From Bradysia coprophila (taxonomy: Eukaryota > Arthropoda > Insecta > Diptera > Sciaridae): a stretch of DNA of 64,000 bases. Each line of letters begins with the position of its first letter. Within the stretch, counting starts at the first letter, position 1. Position numbers and translations under genes: made by a program. The notes under the pieces are model-generated. The model searched no databases. It saw only the letters and a program-made list of their open reading frames with translations, and was not told the origin of the DNA. Of this stretch, positions 25,927 to 39,500 are shown piece after piece. The stretch spans positions 1,362,888 to 1,426,887 of the forward strand of contig NC_050737.1 in NCBI RefSeq assembly GCF_014529535.1, in the 5' to 3' direction.

Positions 25927-26739
25927 TTTGTGTATCCGCAAAGATTTTGTTTCCGTTACTGTTTTCCCCATAACATTTTGTTTTCTAAATGCATTTTCTT
26001 GCCCATAGTTACGAACTTCCCATTTCCCATTGAACAGAAACGTGATCCGCATTACATAAAATAACCCAAAAGAAAAATTGAAACACAATTGATATTACAA
26101 ATTGAAATATTTATATAAACAAAAAAAAGCTTCGTTCTCAATATGATATACCTATCCGCTATGTATTTTCCAGTTGAATTGAATTGAAACAACCAACATA
26201 AAAAATTGAAATCTTAAAGGAAAATGAAAATCTGCTTAATGAATTATACCAATAAATTATTGTGCATCAGAGAAATCGCACGAAACATGAAAAACAAAAC
26301 ATGATAAGAAGAACTATAAACAATTATTTTTGAAATATAAATTTGCTAAAAATTATTTTCAAGTATATTTTGAGTGAATTTTTGTAAATTTTATTTTTTG
26401 AAAATAAAAAATATAAATAATGTTGGCGACTGAAAATTAAAAAGAAAAGAGAAAAAAACATCGTACCGACTATATTTATTGTCACGAATGGCGTTATTGT
26501 GGATTCGAATAATTTTTACATGTGTGGATCGTATTTCCTGACGAAATTACATTGTAAGGGAATTGAAAGTAAATTAGACTAAATAAATGCGACGATCGGA
26601 AAAAAGTACCAGGTTCCGGTCAATTCCTTATAATTCCATCAATTTCTCGTATTTCCATCAATTACAATTATTTACCGGATACTCCGGCAATTCCTTTAAG
26701 GGTGTGTAGTCAATCACCCGAGTCGCTTACCCTCGTACA

Positions 26740-27125
26740 ATCAATTACAAAACTCGGAATAAAAATAGTCCACGTTTTCGTCTTGGATCAAAAAAATTCA
26801 CACGAAAACTTGGCTTTCTAATTTTTATATCGTACGTAAGAGTTACTTAGGGGTTAGGAGTTACTTGTTGTCGCCGAGTGATAAATGCCTCTTTAGGCAC
26901 TGTACAGATGTGTAGATTATCACCAAGTTGCATAGAACGTTTTTCTCAAAAAGCCAACGGAAGTTTTACTTGTCGTCACTGAGTTGAGAAGTCGTTTATA
27001 TAAAAACAGATTTAAAAAAAAAAACGAAAAATAGAGTTTTCGCGTATTTATTGATCTGGGATCAACAAAATTCACACGAAAACTCTACTTTTCGTCTTTT
27101 TATTCCGAGCTATGTAATGGATTCT
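26740..27125. mobile_element. Terminal-inverted-repeat element, about 385 bp
   Basis: The left end reads ATTACAAAACTCGGAATAAA and the right end read in reverse gives ATTACATAGCTCGGAATAAA. Both arms also carry GATCA.AAAAATTCACACGAA followed by AACT. The right arm has its own inner palindrome around GATCTGGGATC. Confidence 0.65.
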
Positions 27126-27779
27126 ATATGCTGAGGGTCAAAAGAAGTGCATGAAATATTTGACGTATCTAGCATGTAAATGACTATTGTACTCGTCATC
27201 AACCGTAATGATAATCTTCCTTAACAACCCACTTATCAATACTGTACCAGTTTCGCTGCGCCACTCTTCGAGACCCTTTCAACAACGAACTTTTTTCTGT
27301 GCCAGTGGTAAGTTGAGCGACAGACCTATACTGCTATCTATGATGTACTAGGAGCGAAACTAGCAGGACTTTTACCTTCAAGCCGTGTGCACGTGCTCCA
27401 CTCAACTTTCCTTGACCTGGACTGATCTGGCAACCGAACGTTCCATAATTCAAGTTTTCTTTTCGTCAATACATAACTCGACGGGAAAATGACAAACTCA
27501 ACGAAAAATGAACTTTAAATGAGCTCTGATTTAATCAAACATCAAACCCATCGACCTTCCAACAAGGTAACTATAAAAGTTTCTAGAATTTTACAATCTC
27601 TGCATATTCGACAAAACGTTTGGTGATTTTTGTGAAGTTCTAGAAACTACATTATGGTGTGCGTAAGCTTTTAATGAAGACATTACATTACTTCTTAGAG
27701 CGAGTGGGGATGTAATATATCTAGAATCTAGACCTGGGTAAAGATTTTTTATGACAGTTAACCTTTCTGAAGAGGCTGA

Positions 27780-27945
27780 TAAAATTAACGATTATCCTCT
27801 TATATAGCAAAATGTAGATTGTAACAAATGAAGTAAAAGATTTTGTTTCAAATTAGTATTGACCAGTGTGTTGTTTTAAACAAAAGAAGAGAGAGATGTG
27901 ATGATTATATCGCGATACGTTTGCCGTTTTTAAAAGGTCGATTGC
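27780..27945 (+). repeat. Dispersed repeat, copy 1
   Basis: The stretch centred on AACAAATGAAGTAAAAGATT aligns along its length with 38840-39006, including AAACAAAAGAAG, GATTATAT and CCGTTTTTAAAA blocks. Shorter matches to TGAAGTAAAAGATTT occur at 41524 and 54243 in the same orientation. Confidence 0.6.
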
Positions 27946-28893
27946 CTACAGGGTAAAATGGATATAAATGGATCTGGTCTAGATGTTAGACACAAATTTT
28001 ATCTCAGGGTAAAAAATTATCTTTGGGGTTCCTTTTGAAATTAAATTTTACAAAAGTTGTTATATTACTCTGTTCCAGTAGATAGACAGAGAAATATATC
28101 AAAGTCTTATTATTGGATGACACCTTGGATATGGTTTCTTCTCTTTGTAGCTTGACTTCTAAATTCCGCTGTTCTATGACCCGTCCCATCCTGTACTTCG
28201 TGCAGTTCCTAGCGTATATTGCAGAGTTGATTGAAACAAAACATTTTTATTTTTCAATATGCAAACCTTATTATTTAATACGAAAACTAACAGTAAAGCA
28301 TTTCAATTTTAATTTTTTTTTTTTGGTAAAATCACTTTTCTTGTATAGCAATAAATGTCGACACGTTGACCAGGATTTTCTTTTTTTAATTATTCCTTTG
28401 ATTTTGTTATTTAAATTTAGACTTAGATTAATTTCCTCAACGTTTTGTTTGGTTTAAAAATGAAATGGCTGATCTAAAAAAAAAACGAAATTTGACTAGT
28501 GGCATTTTATACATTCATTCTGCATTTTTAACTATAAAATTTGTAATTTGATTTTAACTATTTAGGCTCTCACAAAACGAAATCAAAATATCCGAAATGG
28601 TTTTCAATAATAATTTATCTATGAGAGGAGTGAAATTTTGAGAAAATAGTTCTGGTCGAATTCGCAATATATTCACAAAAACCGTGCGATAGTTGTAGAT
28701 AAAAAAATTATTTTCAAAAAATTCGGCCCTCTATAGTCAATGTTCGTGTTTTTGTTTCGTTTTTATTTCACGTCAACTTGGCGCAGATAAAAAATAATTT
28801 TACTATGCTGGTGCATGTAATAAGGCTATTACATGTATAGGCAATAAACTTTACATCACTCGCATAGTAAAACGTCGTACTACACACGGAAAA

Positions 28894-28985
28894 TAAAGTG
28901 ATATCTCGTATCACGATGAGTAAAAGTACCTCGGGCTGCCGCCCTCGCATACTTTTTCTCATCTGGATACGAGATATCACTTTAC
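28894..28985. repeat. Near-perfect palindromic hairpin, arms about 36 bp
   Basis: Left arm AAAGTGATATCTCGTATC then GATGAG.AAAAGTA is mirrored by the right arm. The loop is GC-rich (CCTCGGGCTGCCGCCCTCG). The hairpin is flanked by direct copies of GCATAGTAA. Confidence 0.78.
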
Positions 28986-30519
28986 TTCCCTTGCATAGTA
29001 ATGTACTATTAAATTTCTTTTTATATTTTACAAATTTGATGTCAATATATAACTATTTTTGACATTCGTCTCTATTATTTTGTCCCTGAATTTGGTAAAA
29101 TTTTATGGTTTTGTTTCTTTTAAAAGGAAAACCTATATAATCATCAGCAAATCGTCTGAAATTATTTTTACTATCCTCATACAGTTGTGGAGCTATGACT
29201 TTCTACGTTATATGCGATTTTAATCAAATTCCGTTCTATGAGACGACTCATTTACAAGTAACGTTTGCATATCAATCCCTTGCAGTCCTCAATTCGAAAT
29301 TTGTGCCATATTGTTGTTACGCATCCTCAGACGAAAAACGTTTGTTCTGGAAATCTGTTTGTTCTGTTAAGGAATTCCCTTACAAGTGTAAGTTCCAGTG
29401 TACCTCAATCAGTACATGCCGTAGAGCAATGAAACTGGTGTCGAAATCAAGATGTTGATGCCACAAAGAACGAAGAAGAATAGTCGAACATTTGAACGGC
29501 TTTTCGATTAAAAATTTACTTTTAAATTTCGCTCATTCTGCAACAATTCCTTTATTTTCCTTCAAAGCTCTCGCAAACAATAGGAACAAAAGTTTCACGC
29601 TTCAGGTGAAACAATAAGGCAAATATCGAATTGTACTGCTACAACGTAGAACATGACAATTCCACGACTGTATAGCTATTTTACACTGGTGACGACAGAA
29701 CATTACTCAAACGAATAAATTGATTAGAAAAATGTTTCTGTAAAATTTTCGAAATTGGCATCCGTTTTTTTGTGCTTTCGTAACATAATATTGGCGAACA
29801 GAATGACTCCGTGACAGAGCTTTTGTGTTTTCTGTGCTATGCATTTATAAAACGACGTGTATTTGAAAATATAAAATAATTCGAAGTAGCTATTCGCATC
29901 CGGAGCAACTATTTTTCTTTGTACAAATGCTTGGAAAGCGCTTTACAGTCATGATTCCAGAGAGGAAATTTATTTAATTTGTGGTTGTAGAAATGGCTAG
30001 AAAGCCACTGTCTCGTTTTTACGTACCTGTACCACTGACTAAATGTCTACTAGCCGAGAAATTTGCTCGGAAAATGTACTTCTCATTTTGACTCCGGATG
30101 CGAGTGGTGTCTAACTAAAATAATTTACTGATAAAAATTGTGATCACATAAATCTCTATAACACTGGAATGAGGACGCTTAACTTAAAACTTAAACATAT
30201 CATTTAAGTTTAGTGGTCTGACGCAACACTTGCACTTGAAAATTAATCTCTAGTTTCATTTGTTAACACATTTTCTACATCGAATTGGAATATTTTTCTC
30301 TCTGATTCTTCGCAGTCATTTATACCGAAACTTAAAATTTAAATGACCATAACGCTTAACTCAAAAACGATCGAAAAGGTTTATTTCTGTAACACCCGCA
30401 CACACACACATGGCGCTCATAATAACACATTTCAGTTTTGAATGTGTGTGTTGGCGTGTGCATAAAGAAAAATCCGGAAAATTTGCATCAAATTACTTGT
30501 CTCCAATGAATTTGCTCTG

Positions 30520-33500
30520 CTACATTGTAATGTCTCCATACTCCTCAGACCATTTCTCATAAGCTAGTAAGCTGTGTGGCGCAACCGATCGACGAATCCG
30601 TTTCAACGAATTGGTGAAATCATTTTCGGTGATAGCACGAAGTGAATTAGGGTGTAAATTTTTGACTTGTTCCACATTTAATTCTGAAAATAAATAGCTC
30701 TGCTGATAAGGGCTTCTACATAAAATCAAAGAGTAGTCGCTAGGTCACAGCATTTCACTGACTCTGGTTATTGCAACAAAGTTTATAAAATTAATGAGTC
30801 GTTAAATAAGCCATAAATTACACATGAGTTAAAAAGGATTGGCTATGTTTGTTTATGGACTCCAAAGCAGCAAAATATGTGTCTAAAAATCTCTAAAAAA
30901 ACAGCAGGCACGAAGTTGATTGCAAATCACTTCAAAACGATTCTGTAAATCCAAAATAACCAATCTTGATTCGTGGATGAATTACATTCGAAAATATCTC
31001 TTTTGGCATTGACATTCTTATAAAGTGTCTTCTTGGTCAGCCGCATTTATTACAAAATGGCGGACCTTATATTTAGACTAAAAATGGTCATTAAAAAAAA
31101 TCCAATTAACAATTTGACTTAAACTGCCCAGACAAACTGCAAACAAATCACTCTACGTAATGGAGCCACCCTAATTTGTTTCATGAAGAAAATTTGCGTG
31201 ATACGATAAACGATGATATTCTACATTTGACTTAATGTTGATTGGCGCATACATGTCAACGTCAGCCAGTATAACGATTTCGATTTATCATTGAATGGAA
31301 ATAAAATTATTGCGTGCGCCAACCAATGATTTGCACTTTTAAGATTTTAGCATGCGAAGACCAATTATGTTTTACGAGAACATTTGGCAATGTTCTCATC
31401 GTCTCATGTATACGAACGCCCACCCAACCAGTAATTTTATTCATTAAATCGATGAATGAATTGAACTCAATTATGTATGAGAATTTTATGGCAAAAGAAA
31501 ACGGAAAGATTTTTAAACTTTCACAACTGGGTTAGAATGAACCTGCTTGATAGTGGAAAATATGGAACGGAGGAAAATGCTTTAATTGAAGGTGTCTCTT
31601 ACCTCTTATAGGCTCCAATGCTGCGTCCTTAGCCAAAGCCGTCAAATCGGATCCTGAATAGCCTTCCGTACAAACGGCCAATCGTTTAGCGGCATCCGCT
31701 GATAGCGGACTGCCCTGTTTAGCCAACAGTCTTTTCAATAATAACTCTCTGGTATTTAAATCCGGCAGTGATACATAGACCCGTTTCGGAAATCGTCGTA
31801 GTGCTGCCTCGTCCAATTCTTGCGGTCGGTTTGTTGCTGCCAGCACAACGACTCTGTCACTTTCTGGATTGCTCGGTAATCCATCAAATTCGACTAGGAA
31901 TTCGGTTTTCAATCTTCTGGAAGCTTCATGTTCGCTTGAACTACGTTCGGATAACAGTGAGTCCACCTCGTCGATGAAAATGATTGACGGTTGCATTTCA
32001 CGAGCGATGGCAAACAATGCTCGCACTAGCTTTTCACCATCACCAACATATTTACTGGTTAGCGAAGCAGCGGAAATGTTGAAAAATGTTGCTGAACATT
32101 CCGTTGCGACGGCACGAGCCAAAAGAGTTTTTCCATTTCCTGGTGGACCGAACAACAGTAGTCCTTTGGCAGGAGAACGAAGACCAGTAAACAGTTCGGG
32201 GCGCACTGACGGAAGGATGACCATTTCTTGGAGAGCTTGTTTAGCGATCTCTTGGCCAGCAATATCGTTCCATTCAACTTTAGCGCCTCCCTCGACAATT
32301 TCATCCATGATTATTTGTACCAATTTCTGTTCGACGCCTTTCACACTGATCAACTGATTGCTGACGGACGTTGATGGACCACCCACTGGCGTTCGTGATC
32401 TTGGTGGTGGCGTATTTCGACCAGTACTTCCTTTGCGTATTGGCGAACCTGAAATCTTTAAATTAAAAATTGAGAGTTGCAAAGTGGAACCAAGGTTAAA
32501 GATTTTTGATTAAACTACTGAAAATTGCCGCCTAATTGCTGGAGGAGTTGCGGCTGGTTTCGGTGTCTGTCGATGGGTTCCTGCTCCATTTGTGATTGCT
32601 TTCGATCCCATGCTACGAGGAAGTGTTTGTGATTTGTTCATTACGCCCAAATGCGCTGGTCTTTTGATGCCGACTGTAAGCTTTTGACCGGATGCTGCAA
32701 TTGATAGAATTCATTTCATTGAATGCAATGCACACGTTCTCTGGTCGGAGGGCAAAGACAATGTTTTCATGATCTTAATTCTTTAAATTAAAATTACCTT
32801 CAGATCGACTTGGTAGCTTATTGTCTGTTGGCGGCTTAGATATTGTGACTTTTTTCAATTGTGTCGCGGGAATAGTATAGACGGGACGTGCTTGCTTTTT
32901 CGTTGAATCTTTTTGTAAAGTTGTTTTTTGTGCAACATTTTTGTCAATTTCTAAGTTTTGTGTCTCCATTAAAATTTCTGATGGAATGTGAAAATAAAAT
33001 AAAAATAAAAAACTTAAACGGAACCAAAAACAATGTATAATGCATGTGGGCTGGGTGAGTGTACAGAGAAGCTGGAATGTCTGTTAATTCCTTCAGATTC
33101 TAAGCGTTTAATGGTTAGATGAAAATCGTTTTTATTTTTGAAAGATCCATTGAATTGAAAAGAGATCGGAAATCATCCGACACGGACACACAATCATCTT
33201 CAACTGAGATATCGGAAACGGATTTCTCAGCGAAACGGTTTTATTTTCTTTAGAGTCGCCCTATTGGCAAATGGAAGTGAGATGAACCGAGCATCGTGTA
33301 TAATGTTATATGTTGCGACGCAACGGTTGCGTCTCTGTATAAAAAATGTGTACACAGAAAGACATCATAAACTCAACTCAATTTAAGTTTGCAATTGGTT
33401 TCCATTCCACAGTTTTAAGTTCCACATCGTTCTACATGTTGTCAACAAAAGAAGCGTAAAGAGTGTCGTTTCACTCACACGTGTGGAATTGAAGAAACGT

Positions 33501-36500
33501 AAAGACAAACGCTACTTCTATGTGGTGCAATACGTGTGGAACAAATAAAACGAAAGAAACAAACGAAACCCACCATAATTGTATACTTATGATTAGATCA
33601 GTTTACAAAAATTAAGATGACTCCGATCTGCACGCATGACAGCAATTAGATATTCAGGATTCAGACCAACATAATGAAATGAATGAATGTACCACGAGAG
33701 AAAGATTTACCACATTTTGTAGCATTTTAAACAATTGTAGAGTAAGCCTGCAAGCGATTGATGCTGTATACTGCAAAGTAATCTAAAATGACTAAATATT
33801 TGAAGAATCCCACTGTGAGTCTTCAAGATCGTTCTTTGACTGCCTAATACGTTCTTAAACTGCCAAAGCACGTATCATTGAAATAAAGAACAATTGAACA
33901 ATTGGCTGGTTGACCAAACTGTATGAGTGTGACGAGGACAATTTCAATTAAAATAAAAAAAATCAAGTCTGGCAATACCAAACCAAAACCTTACATAAAC
34001 CGAAACGTTTCCGATATTTAGTTTGCTATTGAAATCAAGTTTTCAATTAAAATCGTCCCGTATGAAGTGTAATATCAACAAAGAATTTATATTTTTCAAG
34101 CAGCACATGAAGCGTTGTCAGACAATAGGAAATTTACGAAAAGCTTTTAAGCCATCCCCAGAAAATGTCGTTTGCATGAGTCAAATTTGTAACCGTTTTC
34201 GTTGCAGAGCTACCACGAACTGTGCAAACTTAGAAATTTATTTATATTTTCGTTTTATAAATTACTGAAAAGGTCACGTTATCCTATAGGGAGTAGACAG
34301 AAATTCTTGTCACGAGCCACCGACTATTTCTATATACTTCAGTGCACAAAGTTTATTTATCAGAAATTTCACTTATTCTTGCCAAACTAAAGCATGAAAA
34401 AGTTTATATTTATATACAACGTTAAGTATACTCTATCCACGTTCCATTTTATGTCGACCAGCTGAAAATGTGTATACACACAGTAAAAACGAAAACACTT
34501 ACCCAAGAAATGCAATCGATCTCGTGCCATTGATAAATTTGTTTGCATCTTGTCGTGTAAGCGTTGCGCCCGTTCCCATACCTCGCTCCGTCCACCCCAA
34601 CAGTCGACCGCTATGCCATACTCCAATTCACGTATTCCCTTTCTATATAATTCAATTGCAATTTCTTTTTGACCTACAAATCAATTTATTTCGAAATTAA
34701 TATAAAGAATAATAATAAAGTGAAGCAATAACATAAAATTGATAAGGAAAATTTCATTTAAATATTTAAACAAGGGCGCAGCGAAAACACACTCAGCACG
34801 AAAAGTGCATACTACAAACTTCTGTGCATTTTATTTTTATCGCGATATTGAGTCACTGGGAAGTACTGTCGCGTGTGTTGTCTCGAAGCATATGTACGCT
34901 GTAACCTGAATACTATCAAAGTGCATTTTTATTTAGAACATATTGGGGACAATTTTTCGTTTCGATTTTCTTATGTATGTTCTTCTACACAACATTTTGT
35001 ATGCATTTTTTCACTTGGATACCAATTTCTCGACTTTTTTTTTTCTTCGTCCATAGATCAATGCTGCCGTAATTTGCATGAGAAATGTAAACAAAAGAAT
35101 TGTTTTGTTTAAATTTTTTACTTAGTCTCTGATGCAAATGACGGCATACTGAAACGTACGACGCATATTATTTTTCATAAAGCATTAACCTGTCTCTGTG
35201 CGGTTAAAATGTAAATAAATATCAATTCACCCCTTTATGCATTCTTCGGTCTTCTCACTATAATTATGTTTTTCCTAAAAAAAGGGATCTAGGGTTGGAG
35301 ATCCTTTTACACAATTATTGGATGTTCTACGTTTGATCGACCGACCCTGTCACACAGGTCCGAGCAAACAGATGAACTTTCGATCGTTTCATTTCGATTG
35401 GAAATCTACTCACTCAATAGAAAAATCATGCTTGAAGCTTGAGCGTGGCATGATATAACACTTAACGGCTATAGTCTTTAAGTCGAATTTTATTATAACA
35501 AAATTGAAAATAAAAATTTCGAAGAATTCTGCACCACATAATCAAATATCATTTTATTCCATATTTGTACATTTTAGTGATTTCAAGGGGCTGGCGTAAC
35601 ATAGCCTTCACAGCATGGATCACCTCGGTGTCTGTTATAACGCCACCCACGGTTACAGCAATACGGCTTTCGAGATCTAGGAAGCCCACAACAATTTCTG
35701 CTTGTGCGTTTCTCACGTAAAATCGGTGGGTAGTTTATTGGAGCATAACTCATCTCTTCACTAACGGAATATGCCATAGTAGTAAATACTACGAAAAATA
35801 ATGCAATCAGATACATTGTATTAGCTAAAAAGTAAAAACAATAGTCAAAACTCAATTTAAATTAAACTCTCGCCCCAGGTTAAATACCTGGGAGTGACGC
35901 TTGATAGCAAACTTAACTGGATTGCTCACGTCAAGGACAAAACGCAGAAGGCTTTGACGGCTTTTTGGATCTGTAAGAACTCCTTCGGGAGGAATTGGGG
36001 TCTGCCGTCGAAGGCTATTCTGTGGCTCTATGAGGCCGTCATCAGACCCATGATATGTCATGGGTCGGTGGTGTGGTGGCCGAGACTAGACATAGAGAGA
36101 GCGCGGAAAGAGCTAGGGGAAATTCAAAGGCTAGTGTGCATTTGCATAACTGGAGCTATGAAGACCACAGCTACCGCGGCCATGGAGACACTGCTGAATG
36201 TACCACCGCTCGACCTGATAATTCAGGCTAGAGCCTTCGCCACGGCGGATCGGTTGGTGCAAAATGGCTTGTGGACTTCTAACTTCCGGGCAGGGCATGG
36301 GAAAATATGTGGCGTGGTAGAAAGCCCAGTTTTCGGCATGCCCAGAGACCGGATGACACCGGTGATTGACTTCACGAAGCGATTCGACGCTACCTTCTTA
36401 GGCAGAGCAGACTGGCTTAACGGCTGGCCTACTGGCCTATCAAGGGGAAGTAAAGTCAGATTCACTGACGGTTCGAAAACTCCAAATGGAACAGGAGCTG

Positions 36501-39500
36501 GAGTGTATGCCCCCGAAACGGGGCTAGGCAATTCCTTCCACCTGGGAGAGATCGCCAGCGTACCTCAGGCGGAGCTTTATGCGGCACTAATGGGAGCACA
36601 TGAAACTCTGCCTATAGGGACGCAAGGCGAAGAGGTCCTTATATGTCTTGACAATATAGGAATGATCAAGGCACTCGTATCGCCCGTAGTCACCTCCAAG
36701 CTGGTGAAGGAATGTAAGGAATACCTGAACCTTCTTGGTCTGAGCAATCGGATCAATTTGGTCTGGGTACCAGGACATTCCGGCGTGGAGGGAAATGAGG
36801 AAGCAGATAAGCTGGCCAAAGAAGGCTCGGCGGCTCAGGCAAACGGGCCAGAACCGTACCTTCCGATTCCCCAGTCAGAGTGTAAAAGAGCACTGGAAGA
36901 CTGGGTTAAGCGTAAACACGCAGAACGCTGGGAAGCGTATAACGGAGGCGTTCACACGAAATGCTTCTTCCCTAAGCCTAACAAAAAATGGGCCAAAGAT
37001 TTGCTCAAAATGGATCGAAATCGCATTAGAAGAGTAGTAGGAGCGATTACGGGACATTGCGGGCTGAATCGGCACATGAATAAGTTGAGGCTTTCGGACA
37101 CTCCGAGATGTTCCTGCGACCTAGAAGAAGAAACGGGTGCACACTTGATATGTGACTGCCCCAAATTTCTTCAACTAAGACGCAGGATGCTCGGAGACTA
37201 CGAGGTGGTTCCTTCGGAAATTGCTGCAATAGGACCTGACATCTTAGACAGGTTCCTATCGGCAACAGGAAGGCTACCATGATTTACATGATGACCGGGA
37301 ATGGAAACAAAGGATCAACAGATCTGTGTTTCGAGATCTTAAATGATCGTCCCAAACTGATAAATCTAAAAAACTCTCGCAAAATGCTACTTGCTCATTG
37401 TTGTCCGCTTCGCTCTTCGCGACTCTTGTTGTGCACTTGAGGACGGATAAAATGTAATGAAATTAAGCAAGAGACAGCGAACATGAAAATTTCTGGAATA
37501 TATCACATCGTTCAACGTCTTTTAATCTGTTATTTAAACGGAAGACCGATAAGGTTTTTGCATTTTCTTCTCATTTTGGCGACTAACAATATTTTGATAA
37601 AAATTATTCAGAAACTTCTACATTTTCAATGATGCGATATTTTGTGAGTATTTACGTAAGTTTGCTTTTGTTACATGGCCAATTTTTGGTAATTTAATTC
37701 CGTACAAATCTCCAAAATTCCAAAAAATTCTAAAAAAATCCTTCAAATCATTTTTTAAAATTTTTAGGAACTATAAGAACTTTACAGAATTAAATTACAG
37801 AAAATATGTCCTGTTTTGTAGTCTTTGTCATCTGGCTCAATTCGAATAAGCAACGACACCGTGGGAGGTAATCAGGACTTTTTGATAAAGTAGCAATAAT
37901 AGTAGATTCGCATTAGACCTTGGAAAATAGTGAAACAGTCACTCGAGTAAACCCATTTTCCATTATAATCCTACAGATACGTACGTAAGCTATTTATCTC
38001 GACAAAGTATATCAGCATGGAATTTATCTCCTTATGGAAACACTGCGTTGAGTAAAAACTTCTGTCAAACTTTGTTTTGTTCTTTTATTGCTTTATTGAG
38101 TAAAATACATAACGTTTCTGTGGAATAATTTGGTTATCCACTCGGGGGATTGTATCTCGAGCAAAAAGCGAAGGCAAATCTTCCCCCTCGCAGATAATCA
38201 AATTCTTCCACTGCTGATGTGTAATTTGTTATATCACCCAAAATAAGTTTGCAGAGAGCACAATATACGCTCCTTCAATAGAGTGAAAGTACATTGGCGT
38301 AACATAAGAGTTGATAATATGAATTTATGTAAACTTAAGAGTCTAATAAAGTACGTCATTGTTAAGTATGCGATTCGATTTGAGATCGAAATATTTGGCA
38401 AATAAATTGGTTTTTCTGAGCTATTCCGAGTTTCAACTTTAAATGTTAAGTATGCCCAAGGTATTCCTAAGACTTCACTCCTATGTATGAGAAAAAGAAA
38501 ATATTATTCCTTAAGTAAGACGTTACGTACTTTATGTAAATTAGTTAGTCGATCAAGGCCTATTTCAGGCAAATAAATTTTCAAAATCTTCCAAAATTTT
38601 TCCAATTTCAGCGAAATTTCAGAAACTTTAGGAAATCTTGGAAAATTTTTGCATGGAATTTTGAAAACCGACACCTTTTGTGTGTTTTACTTGAGTTTTT
38701 GATTTCTCCAAATACATGCCAAATTCACACAAAAAACCAGTGAACCACAAAACAGAAAAAGACTTTTTCGAGTAATCAGCATTAACCTTAAGCTTTTACC
38801 TTTGAGAAAAGGCTAATCATCATCTGTTCACGACACCAACGATAAAAATTAGCAATACCTTCCACGTAATGCGGATTTATATAGTAAAACGTACAATAAA
38901 AACAAATGAAGTAAAAGATTTTGTATCGATCACTAGCGGTGGTGGTTTAAACAAAAGAAGTAGCAGATTTAATGATTATATAGCTACACGTCTCCCGTTT
39001 TTAAAATGTTAAGTTCTAGTGATCCGTTTTAAAAAATAACAACAAAAACTAACTAACTTCATTTCATTATGTATATCAAACAAGTTTTTTTTTTCTTTTT
39101 GTAAATTCTTTCGGTATTCGCCATATAAAGTAGTGATGAAAATATCCTCATGATACATCAAAATATCTCCGTAACAAAAGCACAACCAATTAATTTTGCA
39201 TACCAAGGAGCGAAAGAAGCAAGTTTCATCTCTCACTTCGCTCACCAAAAGTCGGAAAACGTACTTTTGCTTCCGTGGGCATGTAAACTGAAAAACATAA
39301 CAGATACAGGAGGTTGGTATATTTGGACGAATGTGAAGGCTAGGACTGCAATAACGCTCGTCAAAAACACTTTCTCTTTGTCATGCCAATATCTATTATA
39401 ATCCATTAGATCGTATGCTAATATGGAAACTATTTTACATCAGACTCTATACGTATAGTTACCGTGGATCCAAAGGTGCAGTTCATTAATTAAAATTTCA

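Larger units (their letters stand above)
25927..30519. other. Gene-poor stretch between BIG3 and spastin 3' ends
   Basis: The first 350-500 bp are probably the BIG3 3' untranslated region, with AATAAA-type signals near 26250 and 26400. Beyond that I see a terminal-inverted-repeat element, one copy of a dispersed repeat (about 27780-27945) and one hairpin. The longest reading frame (87 codons at 29195) has no homology I recognise. Confidence 0.55.

Noticed and set aside
29195-29458. 87-codon frame with many cysteines
   Set aside because: No signal peptide, no processing site, no recognisable family and AT-rich surroundings; chance frame more likely.
32449-32455. Alternative spastin exon 5 acceptor at the TTTCAG six bases downstream
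   Set aside because: The consensus is good, but it would shift the frame after the phase-0 exon 4 donor.
36223-37280. Several minus-strand frames of 60-100 codons
   Set aside because: Antisense shadows of the LINE reading frame.
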